A stretch of 64,000 nucleotides of DNA, taken from the NCBI GenBank assembly GCA_039619475.1, contig CM077116.1:300246464-300310463 (forward strand). Reading direction: 5' to 3'. A program made the position numbers and the translations under genes. Source of the stretch: Icerya purchasi (lineage: Eukaryota > Arthropoda > Insecta > Hemiptera > Monophlebidae). The notes under the pieces were generated by a model. It searched no databases. It saw only the letters and a program-made list of their open reading frames with translations, and was not told the DNA's origin. Below are positions 22,441 through 34,827 of the stretch, in pieces (the first letter of the stretch is position 1; each line of letters starts with the position of its first letter).

Positions 22441-25330
22441 TCAGATGACAGCTCTTTTTTTCCTATTGTTGCGATTTTTTTTTAATAGGCTGTGTGTATG
22501 ATTTCTTTTCATTCGCCGATAGTGCGAGTAATCGTACAATTTAGAACTCGAAGTGTACTTTTCCGAACATGATGCATGTTTTTATGCAGATATTTTATTT
22601 TCAGGCAGTCTATTCATTTTATGTTCTACACACTGTGTACGCGTGTTATGTTTACCCAGTAAGTCACCGTATTTAAAATATACGTATATTTATACATTTT
22701 GATGGAGTTATTTTATTTCCATTACACTTTTATACCTATAAGCCATTTTTTATTTATTTATTTTGTAAAAATTTAGTTCGTAGTGGTTGTAGACGAAATG
22801 TATTTATATTAGAATGTAACATTTATTTTATTTATCGTTGAAATTTAACAAGATTTTAACATATGTAGAATCTTTTCTTTTCCGTTCAAATTCTAGAAAA
22901 TTACGATACTTGTAACATTTAAAATTTTTTATAATTTTTCTTGTAATGAAGTTTGTAAATTTCTAAATTTCAAGATATCTACATATATCCTATTGTGTTG
23001 AAACGTTACCGTTTAGTTTTTATCCCCGCCAGGAAAGCCAAATGAAACGGTTATGTCGTTCAGTTACGCTTTCTGGCTCATCCCTTCCTCGATTTCCAAA
23101 AGGACGGTACACATTTTTCTTAGCGTTTATTTACAAGATGGTACCAGATTCTCACCTTTGGCCGACAACAGGATCCTACACTTTCGCATTCTCACTTAGA
23201 CGGTTTACCGTTGTTTTTTGTTTTTTTCTTCTTCTTTTAATTTTATATTACATGGCAAACTGTAATGTACACATTACAGATCCTCGCGTCCACGAAAAAT
23301 AAAAACTTTGTAGAGCTGTGCATATTAATACGATTTTTTCAAATTTTAGAATCGCGATATCTCAGAAATGATGATTCGTAGGAAAAAAAGTATAAGAACA
23401 AATTTTGTAGATAATTCCATAATCTACAATTTTTATCTGATCTATTTTTATGATAAAACTTACTATTTACCAGAAAAATGTAAAAAACTAATATTTTTGA
23501 CCTTTGGCCTTGAATCATTTTTTTTTAGCAGAAATGAGATCGGTGGAGATTTTTGATGTTTGTAATAGTTTGCCTAAGACCTGTACCAATTTTTCCAGCT
23601 CTATGTGAATTATCGTAAACTTACCACTATTTTTTTGTATACTTTGACCGAAGACTATTGAGGACTAGAGTACTTATTAGCTCGGTGTAAATCATCGCTT
23701 TTAATACAATGGGATTTACTGCGGCATATTTTTTCCGTGTGATCAAAATGAGAAAGCACGTACTACAACACTGGATAGGAAGTTTCGCACTAGGTTCAAA
23801 CGGACGATAAAGATGAAAGAAATGGACGAACTCGAGGATTTTATGGGAAAGGAATTTAATTCCGACTAAATGAATGTGGCAGAGTTATTCAACCTGTCTT
23901 TTTTTAAAACGCCGCATGGATATAACATGAACCAGCGAAGATACATTATTGAGAAGGTAATTTTCACAGATATCCTAACAATATCGATCAAAAGTAACAG
24001 TGTGTGTTCTAGGAATGAAAGCTGTAAATTTGTACTTTTCTAAAAAATCAGTATCTAAAAGAAGAGTTGTTCGTTGGCGGAAGAAATATTGGTAAAAAAT
24101 AACCGAAGTCTGTTCCTGTCAGCTCGAATAATTTTACTGATTGCGGCAGTTGAACGTAATAAAAATTTAGCAGCTGAAAGAGGGTTGTAGATTGTCGGTA
24201 TTTTTATCCTATAGTAATGTTATTACTTTGGTTGGTAATATAAATATTGTTACTATTGCTGGAATTATTATTCGTATTATTATTATCATTGTTGCTATTA
24301 TTGCTATTATTATTTATATTTTTACTGTTATTGTTTTGATTATCACGTCATTTTAATTATCTTTATCGTTATTCTTAATATTAAAATTATCGATGGCGTT
24401 GCTTATAATTATGGAGGCGAAGGCCGAAACTGCTTAGCAGGCAGGTCTGATTTAGACTGGCCTGGAGGACTTTCGTTTATTGGAAGTATCCACCTTCATT
24501 ACATTGATTGGAGGAGGCCGCCGTGTGCCACTCTTAGAATAACTTATCAGCTAATATAACAGTTAACTAAATATCGGGTCACAGAGAATCAGGGGAAGGG
24601 AAAAAAAGAAAAGAAAAAAAAAAGAATACTGAAAGTAAAACGAAAACAACAACCGGTACATAGAGTCAAGTACGGGCTAAAATAAGTGCGATTTTAAATT
24701 GCACAAACGAAAATTAAATAACTATACGCAGACGAGTAATATAAAAGATCGAAATACCACGTTTAGAAAATAAAATTAATTAACTAAAGTAGAACAATCT
24801 GACCGAGTACCACTGATAAGACTAAAAGAAATCGGTTATAGATAACGCGGAAAAACAGCTTATCACAAACTGAACCTACTTTCAGAGAACAGAATATCTG
24901 GAATAGGGGTGCGAGAGAGAGATCCGAATAATAAGCATCATTTTCAATTTTATACATGCACATTACGCATGTGAAAGAAAAAGATAAATGAAGTAAAACA
25001 AAAAATAAAATTACGAATGTTAAAATGCAACGTTCGGAATAGAAATTTAGACGAGAATTAACTAGTACATTATTCAGCCGCATACATACACGCCAATACA
25101 TGCGGTTGTCAATCCTGCCTGGGCCTCAATATGTGCACATCAACGATGTGCTTGCAGATTGTATTTCATCATTTTTCAGGTAATTGAAATAGAAATCACT
25201 CGAACTAAGACGAAACTGATTAATAAAAACTCTTTACATCCTCCATTATACATTTTTTTGTTCTAATGTTCGACTTGTTCAACAGATAATATATATAAAT
25301 ATATATATATATATATATCGGAATATTTAT
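22441..25330. other. NEURL4 3' flank and intergenic sequence
   Basis: The NEURL4 3' UTR must lie at the start, but I cannot fix its end; aataaa-type signals occur near 23299. Otherwise AT-rich with TTATT-rich simple sequence at 24235-24400 and an A/G-rich patch at 24598-24630. A more GC-rich stretch at 24415-24600 and a 105-codon minus frame at 24784-25101 show no family motif. Confidence 0.45.
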
Positions 25331-25339
25331 GAAATACAC

Positions 25340-25640
25340 GTTTAGAACTAACAATTTAAAAATAAATGTGAGAATGGAAGATGTTTCGGTTAAAATTTGG
25401 ATTCTAATTGTAAGTGCTGAGTTTCGACCGTTTTTAGTGATGAAAAATTTTGAGAGTTCCGTGTCACATAATTTGGTCTTTATTCTTCTCTTTGTTCATG
25501 CGTTAGTTTTGAAAAATCAGCAAATTTTCAAGAGTAAAGTGCAAGAAATAAACATTCGCCGAAAAATTCCTATAAAATGTAAATTCTAAGTGTAAAGTTT
25601 CGAGCGTTTTTAGCAGTCTTCGAGAATTTACCTGTTCCAA
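25340..25640 (+). repeat. Degenerate about 180 bp repeat, left block (2 units)
   Basis: Two diverged units share the order aaaatt(t/c)...ttct(a)...gtgctgagtttcgaccgttt (25412) / gtgtaaagtttcgagcgttt (25590), each followed by an agaatttt/tgagagttcc-like stretch. Two further units occur at 27400-27710, beyond the mariner. Confidence 0.55.
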
Positions 25641-26092
25641 TCTTTAGAAATAAAATGATAAATTATGCACGGATATTATAATAAAGAATGGAATCGATGC
25701 ACACAACGACTCTTGCTGGCGCATGCGAGAATGTGTGTGGGAATGTGCAAGCGCGGATTCATCAATCGTGTATCGGTTCATTTTTTCTATATTTACGAGT
25801 ACAATACCTACCTTCACCGCCAGCATTGCCGTTAAAATATAGCTCAGCCATGCAAATGAAGGGTGTATAATACTGCAATAGGCGAGCAGCTCAAATTAGC
25901 TTACATTCCGGGTCTAAATGTTGTATCACCTTGGAATGAACGGTACAAGTTCTTTCGTCTAGGATAATATCATCACCTGTTCACGATTGAGTCAGCATAT
26001 CTGTGCTTCTTATACACCCGATTTTAATTTTTCTTTTATTATCGATCTCGCTCTAATGGTTAAAATGTTCATTAGATATCACGAAATATATA

Positions 26093-27344
26093 AGGTGTAC
26101 AAATAAGTTTCCGCCGTTTTTCATCAAAAATTAGGAATTTATCGTGAAAGAACGGTACATTACCTTTTATTCAAAGTATTGTCCATCACTAGCTGCTACC
26201 TTTTCCCATATTTCCTGGTAACATTCGGATACTACGTCTTAAGAATTCTTCATCTTTTGAAGCTATCTACGAATCGACCCAATTTTTAGTCTCTTCATAA
26301 GATTTAAGCCGCTGCGTAGACAGGCTCTGTGCCGTCGACCGGAACAAATGATAATCGGAAGGGGCAATGTCTGGTGAATACAGCGGGTGCGGTAGGACTT
26401 CCCAATTAATGTTTCCAAGTATGTTTTGGCCAGCATCGCAACATGCGGACGAGCATTATCATATAGGGGAATTTTTTTCGTGTCTGGAGTCATAATGGAC
26501 GCGTTTTTCCTTAAGTGATCGGTTCAATCTCATTAATTGTGTTCAGCCGAGAGCTCCAGTAATTTTTTCACTCATTTTAAGCAACTCATAATACACGACA
26601 CCAAGCTGATCCCACCAAATACACAGCATGAGTTTTTTTCCCATGAATGTTAGGTTTAACGTCGATGTTGAAGCATGGCCAGGTGGTCCCCATGATTTTC
26701 TCTCTTTTAATCTCTAGTGACTATACGATGCAAAAAATCCTTGCTTTTTTGCCTGGCAAGCAGAATTTCACACATGCAAAGTCGGCGTTCAACGTCTCCC
26801 GGCTTCAGTTCATATGGAATCCAATTTCTTTGTTTTTGAATCATTCCTAACGATTTTAAACGGTGTGAAATTGCTTATTGAGTTACTTCTAATGTAATTG
26901 CAAGTTCTTCTTGCGTTTGGCACGAATCTTCCTCCAATAATGCTTCCAATTCTGTGTCTTCGTACAATTTCGGCCTTCCACTACGTTCTTTATCTTCCAT
27001 ATCAAACTCACCGTTTTTAAACTTCTGAAACCACTCACGACAACTTCTCTCACTTAAAGCAGCCTCATCATATGCTTTTACAAGCAATCGATGCGCCTCA
27101 GCTGCAGATTTCTTCAAATTAAAAAAGTAAATCAAAAGCTTCCGCAAATGACGCTTGTTCGGCTCAAAACACGACATTCGCGTACCAACACAAATAGCTG
27201 ACTAATGCAAAATCGGTAATATTTTTAGGTAACGGTGTTGCCAGATGTCTAAATTTACGACAAGACGTTTTACATCTGACAATTTCACCATAACTTACTG
27301 GTGGCGTCATATTTGTCAAATGGCGGAAACTTATTTGTACCCCT
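26093..27344 (-). mobile_element. Mariner transposon, dead (cecropia/mellifera-like)
   Basis: Terminal inverted repeats start AGGTGTACAAATAAGTTTCC (left) with the inverse ending GGAAACTTATTTGTACCCCT (right), flanked by TA on both sides; total 1252 bp is a usual mariner length. The minus-strand transposase begins at 27177 with an N-terminal helix-turn-helix region (CREWFQKFKNGEFDMEDKER, SGRPKLYEDTELEALLEED). It shows ISHRLKSLGMIQKQ-like text, LHRIVTRD at the first catalytic site, LYDNARPHVAMLAKTYLE at the second, and YSPDIAPSDYHLF at the third (DD34D signature). The codons after the first Asp (usual DEKW) are mutated, and stops and frameshifts occur in the middle and near 26340, so it cannot be active. 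It lies in the intergenic region between NEURL4 and the G-beta gene. Confidence 0.95.
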
Positions 27345-27399
27345 TATATCTTATTATTCTAAACAAATTAGAAATTAAAACTATAAAATTAAAAAAAAA

Positions 27400-27710
27400 A
27401 AATGCAAAACGGAACGCGTCTCGGAAAATTTCTTTAAAATTTGGATTGTCTCCCGTTTCAAATGTTTTTTTGAGTGGTCATGGAAAATTTCGCAAGTCTC
27501 CTGCTTTAAAATTCGAGCTTTATTTTCGCTCTGATGTATAACACAGCCTGTTCACGCAGGAGTTTCAAAAACTAAAAAATTTCAAGAAAATAAAATACAA
27601 AAACGGAATATGTTACGAAAATTTCTTTTAAAATTTTGGTTCTGAGTGTTAAGTTTCAAACGTTTTTAACGCGCCCCCGAAAAAATTTCACACTTCCTTT
27701 TCTCCTCTAC
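27400..27710 (+). repeat. Degenerate about 180 bp repeat, right block (2 units)
   Basis: The units are at 27410-27500 and 27600-27700, with aaaatttctttaaaatttgg (27426) / aaaatttcttttaaaatttt (27620), then gtttcaaatg / gtgttaagtttcaaacgttt and aaaatttc-like text before a final tcc. They match the left block at 25340-25640. Confidence 0.55.
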
Positions 27711-28720
27711 AAATGAAAATTATAAATTACACTGTGCACGGTGGTAACAGAGACTGCAGCTGTATGTCTATACTAGCAGGTGGTGGTACAAACGGCGGCG
27801 GCAAGCAATTGAATATGGTAAGCGTCGTGAGGTATGTACTCGAGTGGCTTCAACGTACGTGATCGGAGGCTCCGCACTGGTGAGAATTGCAATGCGAGCG
27901 CGCACATCTGTGCGACCGATCGGATGGAGTTAATTTTAAACGAAGAAATAGTATACTTGGGCCAAAATTTGGATACTTACATTCAAATTTGGAAACGGAT
28001 TACCAGACGCATACAGCTAAAGAAGCATCGAGGAGTGAAGTTACTTTTTGGGATTGGCGTAGTAGTATGCTTAGGCTAATTTTGAAAATTTAGTTGAATT
28101 ACAGAATACATAGGGCGACCGGGATATGGAGAACTGAGGTTTCTTTTGCAATACCGGATCGGATACTTGAGCAAATTTTGAAAATTTGATTAGATTGCCA
28201 GATGATGTACTAGACGGGAAGTGAAGAAGGGTGTAGTTAATTTCACTGTATGGGAAGAAAATCGCGGTATGCTTTGAAACTCTGGCACCAGAAATTCGGT
28301 TAGTCTATGTCCTCTGTACTGTGTTTTTTGGTTACCTCTTCACCCTACCCCGCCGAATTCCGCCGAATCTACATCTCTCCTCTACGCTATCAACAAACAG
28401 TAGACTAATAAATTAGCTTAAGAAATTGTAAAAATTTATAATGACAGTCACAACACAAAGTTAACTTGAACACTTATCGCAAACTTGAATAAACTTCAAC
28501 TACTGTAAAATTTTCAAACGTAAACTACAAAAATAATTTATGGAAACGTATCTAATAAATATCGGTCAATTTTAGTAATATTAGCCGTTTTTAAAAACAA
28601 TTTTTAAATGCACTGATGAAATTAAGATTTTTTCAGTATTTAAAATGAAAGAACTATTTGTTTCGAAGAAGGCGATCGAATTAGTCGGTTATGTCCACTG
28701 CTAATATATTTGTATGATAT

Positions 28721-28756
<36 letters not shown>

Positions 28757-30419
28757 TGAAAATAGATTTTCATGCGCGATTTCCTGCAAGCACGTCATTT
28801 GCTAGCCGTAGGGTTTAAATGTATAATGTGTAAATGTTGCAATTTCATGAAGATTTACAAAAAGTATTGTCTATCAAAATACGGAACAACGTTTATTCAG
28901 AGCTTTGAAGTAAACGAAAAAGCATTTGTCTAATCGAACATAATTGAACATTACGCTAGTGGCCATAGTTGTGTTGTGTTAGATTGCTATTTGAAGGTGC
29001 ATGAATGCATTATCATAGGTGTTGTCAGGGGGGGTGGGGGTTACATCCCTGGCGCCCCGAAATTTTAGTATTTATAGGCGCGTAATCATGGACAATTTGG
29101 AAGACTTTTATAATAAAGTAGTAGAACAATTTGCCAGACACCCACAAAAATTATGTTTTAAATTTTTGTTTAATAAAATATTAAGTCTTTACAAATTATA
29201 CATTTTATTTATCCTATACCTCATATCCTCTTTCTATCATCTTGCCTCCTCCTTGACTTATCGGCTGGCGACGCTGTTGAGTATTTTTAGCCCTTTTCCT
29301 TTATATAATATACGTAAATAAAAAAAATCAGAAAAAAATCATGAATATTTTAGTCCATATTCCACTGTTACTTTAACTTTTTTCGATTATTCACACTTTA
29401 ACCATTTTAAGAATTTTGTCAAGTTAGTTTGGTTTTTTTCACTGTCTGGAGGACAAAAAATAAAAAATAGAAGTTTAAACAAAATTTATCCAGTAGAAAA
29501 CCAAGGATTGTATACAAATCCAATAATGTCTAATAGAACTTTAAAAATTTCTAAAAATTTAAAAAAGTTACAGTATGTCTTGTTTTCCTGAAGTTTGGGA
29601 AAAGTTTGAAATGATTAAATTGCTAATAATTAAATAAGAGTGAAAACGAGATTGTTTTTTTTTTTTTTTTTAAACGAAGAGGCTGGGAATATTGTGTACT
29701 TCACTCACGTATGCATATAATGCGTATTTAAGCTGGAAACGATATATTACGATGTTCAAGTGACTAGAACGATCAGACTACCAACTGTTGGGATTTTCAG
29801 TTCGAGATTTGGCACCGAGAAGTGAAAATGATTAAAAATAGACGATCGTTAATAATCGCATGGAACACAGAAACAATCCATCGCGCATATATGTACTTTT
29901 ATAAGCGGCGGATGCCGATGTAACATCGATACATAGAAATGTTCGCAATTAGATTGCAATCGGTATAGCGACTAAAAATAAAACATTTAAAATGTTAGTG
30001 AAGTCTTCGCGTACATTTGTGTTGCACATAGAATCGCTATGAGCAATATTTGCACAACAGGAATGTACGATGCTCGCAATAACTGGTTAAATATTAAAAT
30101 TAAGACAAAGGTAGTGAACGCGTGCGCATTGGAATTAAGTGATACTTAATAGTTCAAAATTTCATAAAAAGGTGGCATAGTTAAAATAAGCATAACGGGA
30201 AAAACTCATAAATTTTACAGGAAAGATTAGAGCATTGTTTAGGAACAAAATAATACAATTCGTCGTGAATTTTGAAGAATATAAAACCTTAATTTTGCGT
30301 GTGGACAACTAATACATGTACCGTGCAGATAATACAAATATATATTTATTTTAAAACAGTGTTAAATCACGATAATATTTCAATCAAAATTTTAAAATCA
30401 TAAAATATACAAAAAAACA
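27711..30419. other. Intergenic, no recognised element
   Basis: The stretch at 27720-27930 is GC-richer and unexplained. TA tract at 28721-28753. A G-rich patch at 29025-29065 (tggcgccccgaaa) may be a transposon end, but I find no partner. A 17-base T run lies at 29655-29671. Nothing coding is supported. Confidence 0.5.
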
Positions 30420-32720
30420 TAAAGAACAAATTTACAAGATTAATAAAAGAGATTCAAAAAATAACTTCTGGAGACGTTTAACTTCTAACAAACAGCTACA
30501 TATATTCTACGCCCGACGTAATCGAAAAATTCTTCAATAATATAATCTTTCCACTTGGCTTTTTTTCCTTATATTTTAAAAACTATAATTTCCAGAATAG
30601 TCACAATAACACGGCACATACACCATAAATATATACGAATAAAAAGAAAGACAGTCAATTATAAATTTTGAAATAAAACGTTTGAACAAGTTCAGCTTCT
30701 ATACGGATCATAGACTGCTAATTATAACTTAAAGAAAAATACTACAAGAGAGTCATAAAAAATTCACATACAAGACTAGATTACGAAAAGTAGGTACGAA
30801 AACATAATTAGTGAAGAATTAGGGAAGATAAACTTAAGTAGAGATCAAGAGTTTGACGAACTATATAACGCCATATCTCAAACAATAACGTTAACGTTCA
30901 CAAACACATCCAGGGAAAAAAGTGGAAATATCCCACAGGTAGACGAATTAGACGACATTTATCAACTACATAAAAGAAGAATCGAAATTTTAAAAATCGT
31001 TAACAGATCTTTAAAAGAAAGAAATAAAATAAGAGACGTGACCGAGCTCAAAAAATGAAATTTTTAATGATATTTTAGAAGGAAGTAAAAATGTAAAACC
31101 GCTAAAAAAGAAACTCAGTACAGGTACACAATGGGCAATTTATTTTATGAACCTGAAAGGGGAGAAAATACACGATAAAAAAGGAATAAACAACTTCATA
31201 ACTGAATATTATAAAAATGTGTATAATGGCATAGAGGTAACGGTCACGGTATAAGTAATTCTGTTGAAACTAGTTTCCCTGTAGAACTAGAATTTCTGAA
31301 TAAAGAAGTAGAGGAGATAGTGAAAAGATTGAGACGCAACAAGAGCCCGGGCAGCGACAAAATAATGAACGAACACATAAAATTGGGAGGTTTACGATTA
31401 ATAATGATCTTAACGATCCTATTTAATAGAATCTTAAAAATAGGCATTATTCCCTGTAAATGGGAATACTCTGATATAATATTGTTGTTTAAAAAGGGGA
31501 ATTGACACAAAATTGAAAACTATCGTCTAATATCTTTCAAGTCTGACTATTTCAAAAAAAAATTTTCAAAGCTGTTAGAAAATAGAATACAGTCTGTTAT
31601 AAGGAGCAACCTGTAGAACAATCTGGTTTCAGAAAGTCGTTCGCTACAATAGATCACCGATATATCATGAATCAAGTCATTGAGAAATGCATAGAATATC
31701 AAGTCGAAATATATACAGCTCTAATTGACGTATAATAGAGCTTTCGACTCTTTAAAACATCAGTACTTATTTGCGTCACTTAAAAGTCAAGGAGTTCCAG
31801 AAAACTACATAATATTAATAAAAAACATGTACAAGGACCTTAGAACCAGAATATTAGCAGATGTAGAGGGTCGCGGTATATAGAGAAAGGGGTTAGATAG
31901 GAGGACCCAATATCACCGGTTTTGTTTAATTGAACATCGGAAGATATTTTTAGGAAGTTGCACTGGGATAATAAAGGTTTTTAAACATAAACGGAAAAAC
32001 AATTTCCAATTTAAGATTTGCGGATGACGTGGTTCTCTTGTCAAATTATTTGGAAAAACTAAAAATTTTGGTAACAGAATTAGAAGATGTGAGAAAAAGA
32101 AAGAGCCAAGCTTACCATAAATATCGGAAAGACGAACATATTTACAAAAAACCGAAGCGCTAAAATATTAAAAATAAATGGAATGGATATAGAAATAATA
32201 AATCAAGTAATGTACCTAAATCGTCAATTACTTTTGGAAAATCGTACTGAAAAAGAGGTAAATACTAGAATAACGAAAGCTTGGAACAAATATTGGACTC
32301 TTAAAAATATATTTAAAGGCCCTTTTAACAATTACCACAGGAATCTAATTTTCAACGCTTTCACATACGGCAGTCAAATCTGGTGTCTGACTTCGAAAAT
32401 TATTAATAAAATAAAAGTGTCACAAAATACAATTGAACAGTCTATTTTAAATATTAAGAAAAAAGATTAATACTTAAATTGATAAAACAAAAATTAAAAA
32501 ATTAAAATATAGATGCAGTCAGATATATTAGAAGACAAAAATGGGCTTGGACTGGTCATGTAGCAAGAATAAAGGATGACACAGATGGACATTTTCTGGT
32601 TTCTTGCACATTATAAAAGAAAAAGGGGACACCAGTTGACAAGGTGGGGGGATGATTACAGGAAACTTTTGCTCATCATGGGCCGAAGAAATTTAATATT
32701 CAGTTTTTCTATATCAAATT
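30420..32720 (+). mobile_element. RTE-clade LINE, dead
   Basis: The + strand has the RT fingers block VKRLRRNKSPGSDKIMNEHI (about 31325) with KLGGLRLIM and WEYSDIILLFKKGN, then ENYRLISF. The palm motif A region is DVXXSFDSLKHQYLFASL-like (about 31740), then DPISPVLFN-like text and LRFADDVVLLS-like text after frameshifts (about 32020). The thumb has NAFTYGSQIWCLTSK (about 32360). The order and the CKWEYSDIILLFKKG motif are those of the RTE clade. Endonuclease sequence is not recognisable, and many stops and shifts are present. The 3' end abuts a TCA microsatellite shared with the next, oppositely oriented element. Confidence 0.8.
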
Positions 32721-32736
32721 TATATTATTCATGTTT

Positions 32737-32766
32737 GTTATCATCATCATCATCATCATCATCATA
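32737..32766. repeat. (TCA)n / (TGA)n microsatellite at LINE tail
   Basis: About ten TCA triplets. RTE-clade elements often end in short ATG/TGA repeats; here it is the expected 3' tail of the minus-strand element to the right. Confidence 0.85.
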
Positions 32767-33810
32767 GTTGCTTCTCCTGAGTCAGGAGATTGCATACATT
32801 CATATTATTCGTTCCCGGGAAAGAGTTATTATCTTCTGTAGATTTTTGCACGGCGGATTTATTGGTAGGTTCGTTGTTGTTAATTCTAACCGTCTCCTTG
32901 CTCTTATTGATTTTCCAGGAATTTTCCCCTGCATCGCTATCATGAAAATTCCATTTTTTCGGATTTTATGAGCTAGGTATTTCAGTTTTCGATCATTGAT
33001 ATTTTCCAGCAGTGTTCCCTTTTTTTCTCCTACTTTTGTCAATACAGCGGTATTTGTTGTGTTTGTGGTCCACGATATCTTCATCAGCCGTCTGTAACAC
33101 CACATTTCCAAAGCGGCTATCTTCCTTTCGCAATCTGCTCCCATTGTCCATGTTTCGCAGGCGTAATACGCTCCATACATATAACATTTCATTATTATTT
33201 TCCGTAAACTTAGACTCATGCTTTGATTTCCGAGCACCTTGTACGAATTATTAAATGCCGTTTTCGCCATACCAATCCGCGTTCTTATTTCTTTACGATC
33301 TCTTCCGTCTGTATTTATCATCACTCCCATGTACCTGAATTGGTCTACATTTTCTATTTCTTGGTTACCGATTTTTAAAGTAGTTTTGCTGCCACAGTTT
33401 TTTGAGAATTTCATCGCTTTAGTTTTCTTAGCGTTAATTTTCATGCCGTATTTTGTGCCAGTATTGTTTATTCGATCTATCATTCTCCGTGCCCGTGTTT
33501 CGGATTCGGCTATGAGCACTCGTATCATCTGCATAGCTTATTTCCCGGGTTTTGTAGCCGTTTATTTTTATTCCCATTTTTTCAATTCCGGTTTCTTTTA
33601 TAATTTCTTCTGCATATATGTTAAACAGTCTCGGTGATAAGAGGCATCCCTGTCTAACCCCCTCTTTATTTCGCATTTATTTTTGGAATAACTACTGCCA
33701 ATCTTTATATTTGCGTACTGATTCCAATACATATATTCTATTATGCGTATATTCCTATCATCTATATTGTGCTTCTTTGTTATATAGTGTAAGAATTTCC
33801 TCTATAAAAA
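32767..33810 (-). mobile_element. RTE-clade LINE, 5'-truncated, minus strand
   Basis: The minus strand gives DDRNIRIIEYMYWNQYANIK (about 33750), [20 protein letters not shown] (about 33650) and ISYADDT (about 33545). A 244-codon open frame at 33534-32800 then carries INAKKTKAMKFSK, FRYMGVMINTDGRDRKEIRT, and YACETWTMGADCERKIAALE with MWCYRRLMKISW. These are RT palm, catalytic YADD and thumb blocks of an RTE-type polyprotein. The catalytic domain breaks by frameshift near 33540. Upstream RT fingers and endonuclease are absent. The intact 244 codons suggest a fairly recent insertion. Confidence 0.88.
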
Positions 33811-33836
33811 TTTATTATTATTATTATTATTATTAA
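33807..33836. repeat. (TTA)n microsatellite
   Basis: About nine TTA triplets at the 5' edge of the minus-strand RTE element, followed by a TA-rich tract to 33860. Confidence 0.85.
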
Positions 33837-34331
33837 TATATACATATATACGAGTATATGTGTTATCATGAAATATATTTATTTATAAATAGTAAACTAA
33901 AGCCTTGTAGTCAATTATTGTATGTGCAATATTTGAACACTACAATAAAAAACAAATAAAAAATAGCGTTTCCTTAGAATTCATAAAAATTTTTATTTTA
34001 TTTTCTTTTGTCAAAAATTGAAAAGAAATTAATTTATTCTAAATTTCGGTCCACTTAATTCAAGCAGTTATTAATTCGCCGACATTTCGGGGGGGGGGGG
34101 GGGGTTGAACACGGAAAACTCTTTCTCATATACCGCCCTGTATGTATATCGTGCATAATATATATGGCATGCAAATGTAATATAAATATGCAATTTCTTT
34201 ATATGTTTGCTATTTTCGTACGACCTATAAAACTTTTTTTTGTTTATAGAATTTTCGGCAGTTACGCACTTCGATCTCACTTTTGGGCATAGTGAGACCG
34301 TCTCGATTCATAGAAGTATGTTTATAAGTTT

Positions 34332-34364
<33 letters not shown>

Positions 34365-34755
34365 GCGATATAGTATCTTTTCAAGTAGCCGAATTTAAGG
34401 CGCGGATAAATCCGATACTAGTTATGCACGTTTAGATTTGTAATTGATGCCATATGAAATCGTTTTTATATCGATCTGTCGTAGGCACTGGTTAAGTCGC
34501 GATTTCGCTTGAAGGTTTTCGAAGCACTAACAAACAAATACCGAGCAGCATATAATCGGATTAATATACACGGCGCCGCGCACATTAAGGTTGTATTAAG
34601 GTGGCGATGGCGATTGTGTGGCTTCTTTCGGGTACTGCCACCTATTTACGTTTTACGTCGGCTGTTCTAATTCCGTTCAAATATCGGAAACGATACTTTT
34701 TATTGCGCGGTAGTATTCCAGTGCCGCTGCTCAGTTGGAAATTTCGTTTTTCTCC
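33837..34755 (+). promoter_or_regulatory. Presumed 5' flank / 5' UTR of the G-beta gene
   Basis: This includes a G-tract (34090-34104) and a 28-base T run (34334-34361). From about 34540 to the ATG the sequence is GC-richer than the surrounding DNA, as expected of a first exon. A tatcgatc motif near 34470 recalls the insect DREF site. I cannot place the transcription start, and the promoter role is inferred only from position. Confidence 0.35.
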
Positions 34756-34827
34756 ATGGCTCCTAAAGATGACCCTGAATGGAATGAACTGAAGGAAGAA
34801 TTGGAACAACTAATTCAAAAGTGCAAG
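34756..34827 (+). CDS. Gbeta76C: Gbeta exon 1 (start codon, coiled coil)
   Basis: The ATG in tctccATGG context starts [19 protein letters not shown], followed by IQKCK. The donor is aag|gtaagt, phase 0. The frame is open upstream, but upstream residues do not fit the family, and the start length agrees with the family N-terminus. Confidence 0.88.

Noticed and set aside
24784..25101. 105-codon hydrophobic minus-strand frame
   Set aside because: No family motif. The Leu/Phe/Val richness is what AT-rich DNA gives by chance.
29019..29321. 100-codon frame starting in a G-rich patch
   Set aside because: Low complexity and hydrophobic, with no family resemblance. The G-rich start looks like a transposon end without a partner.
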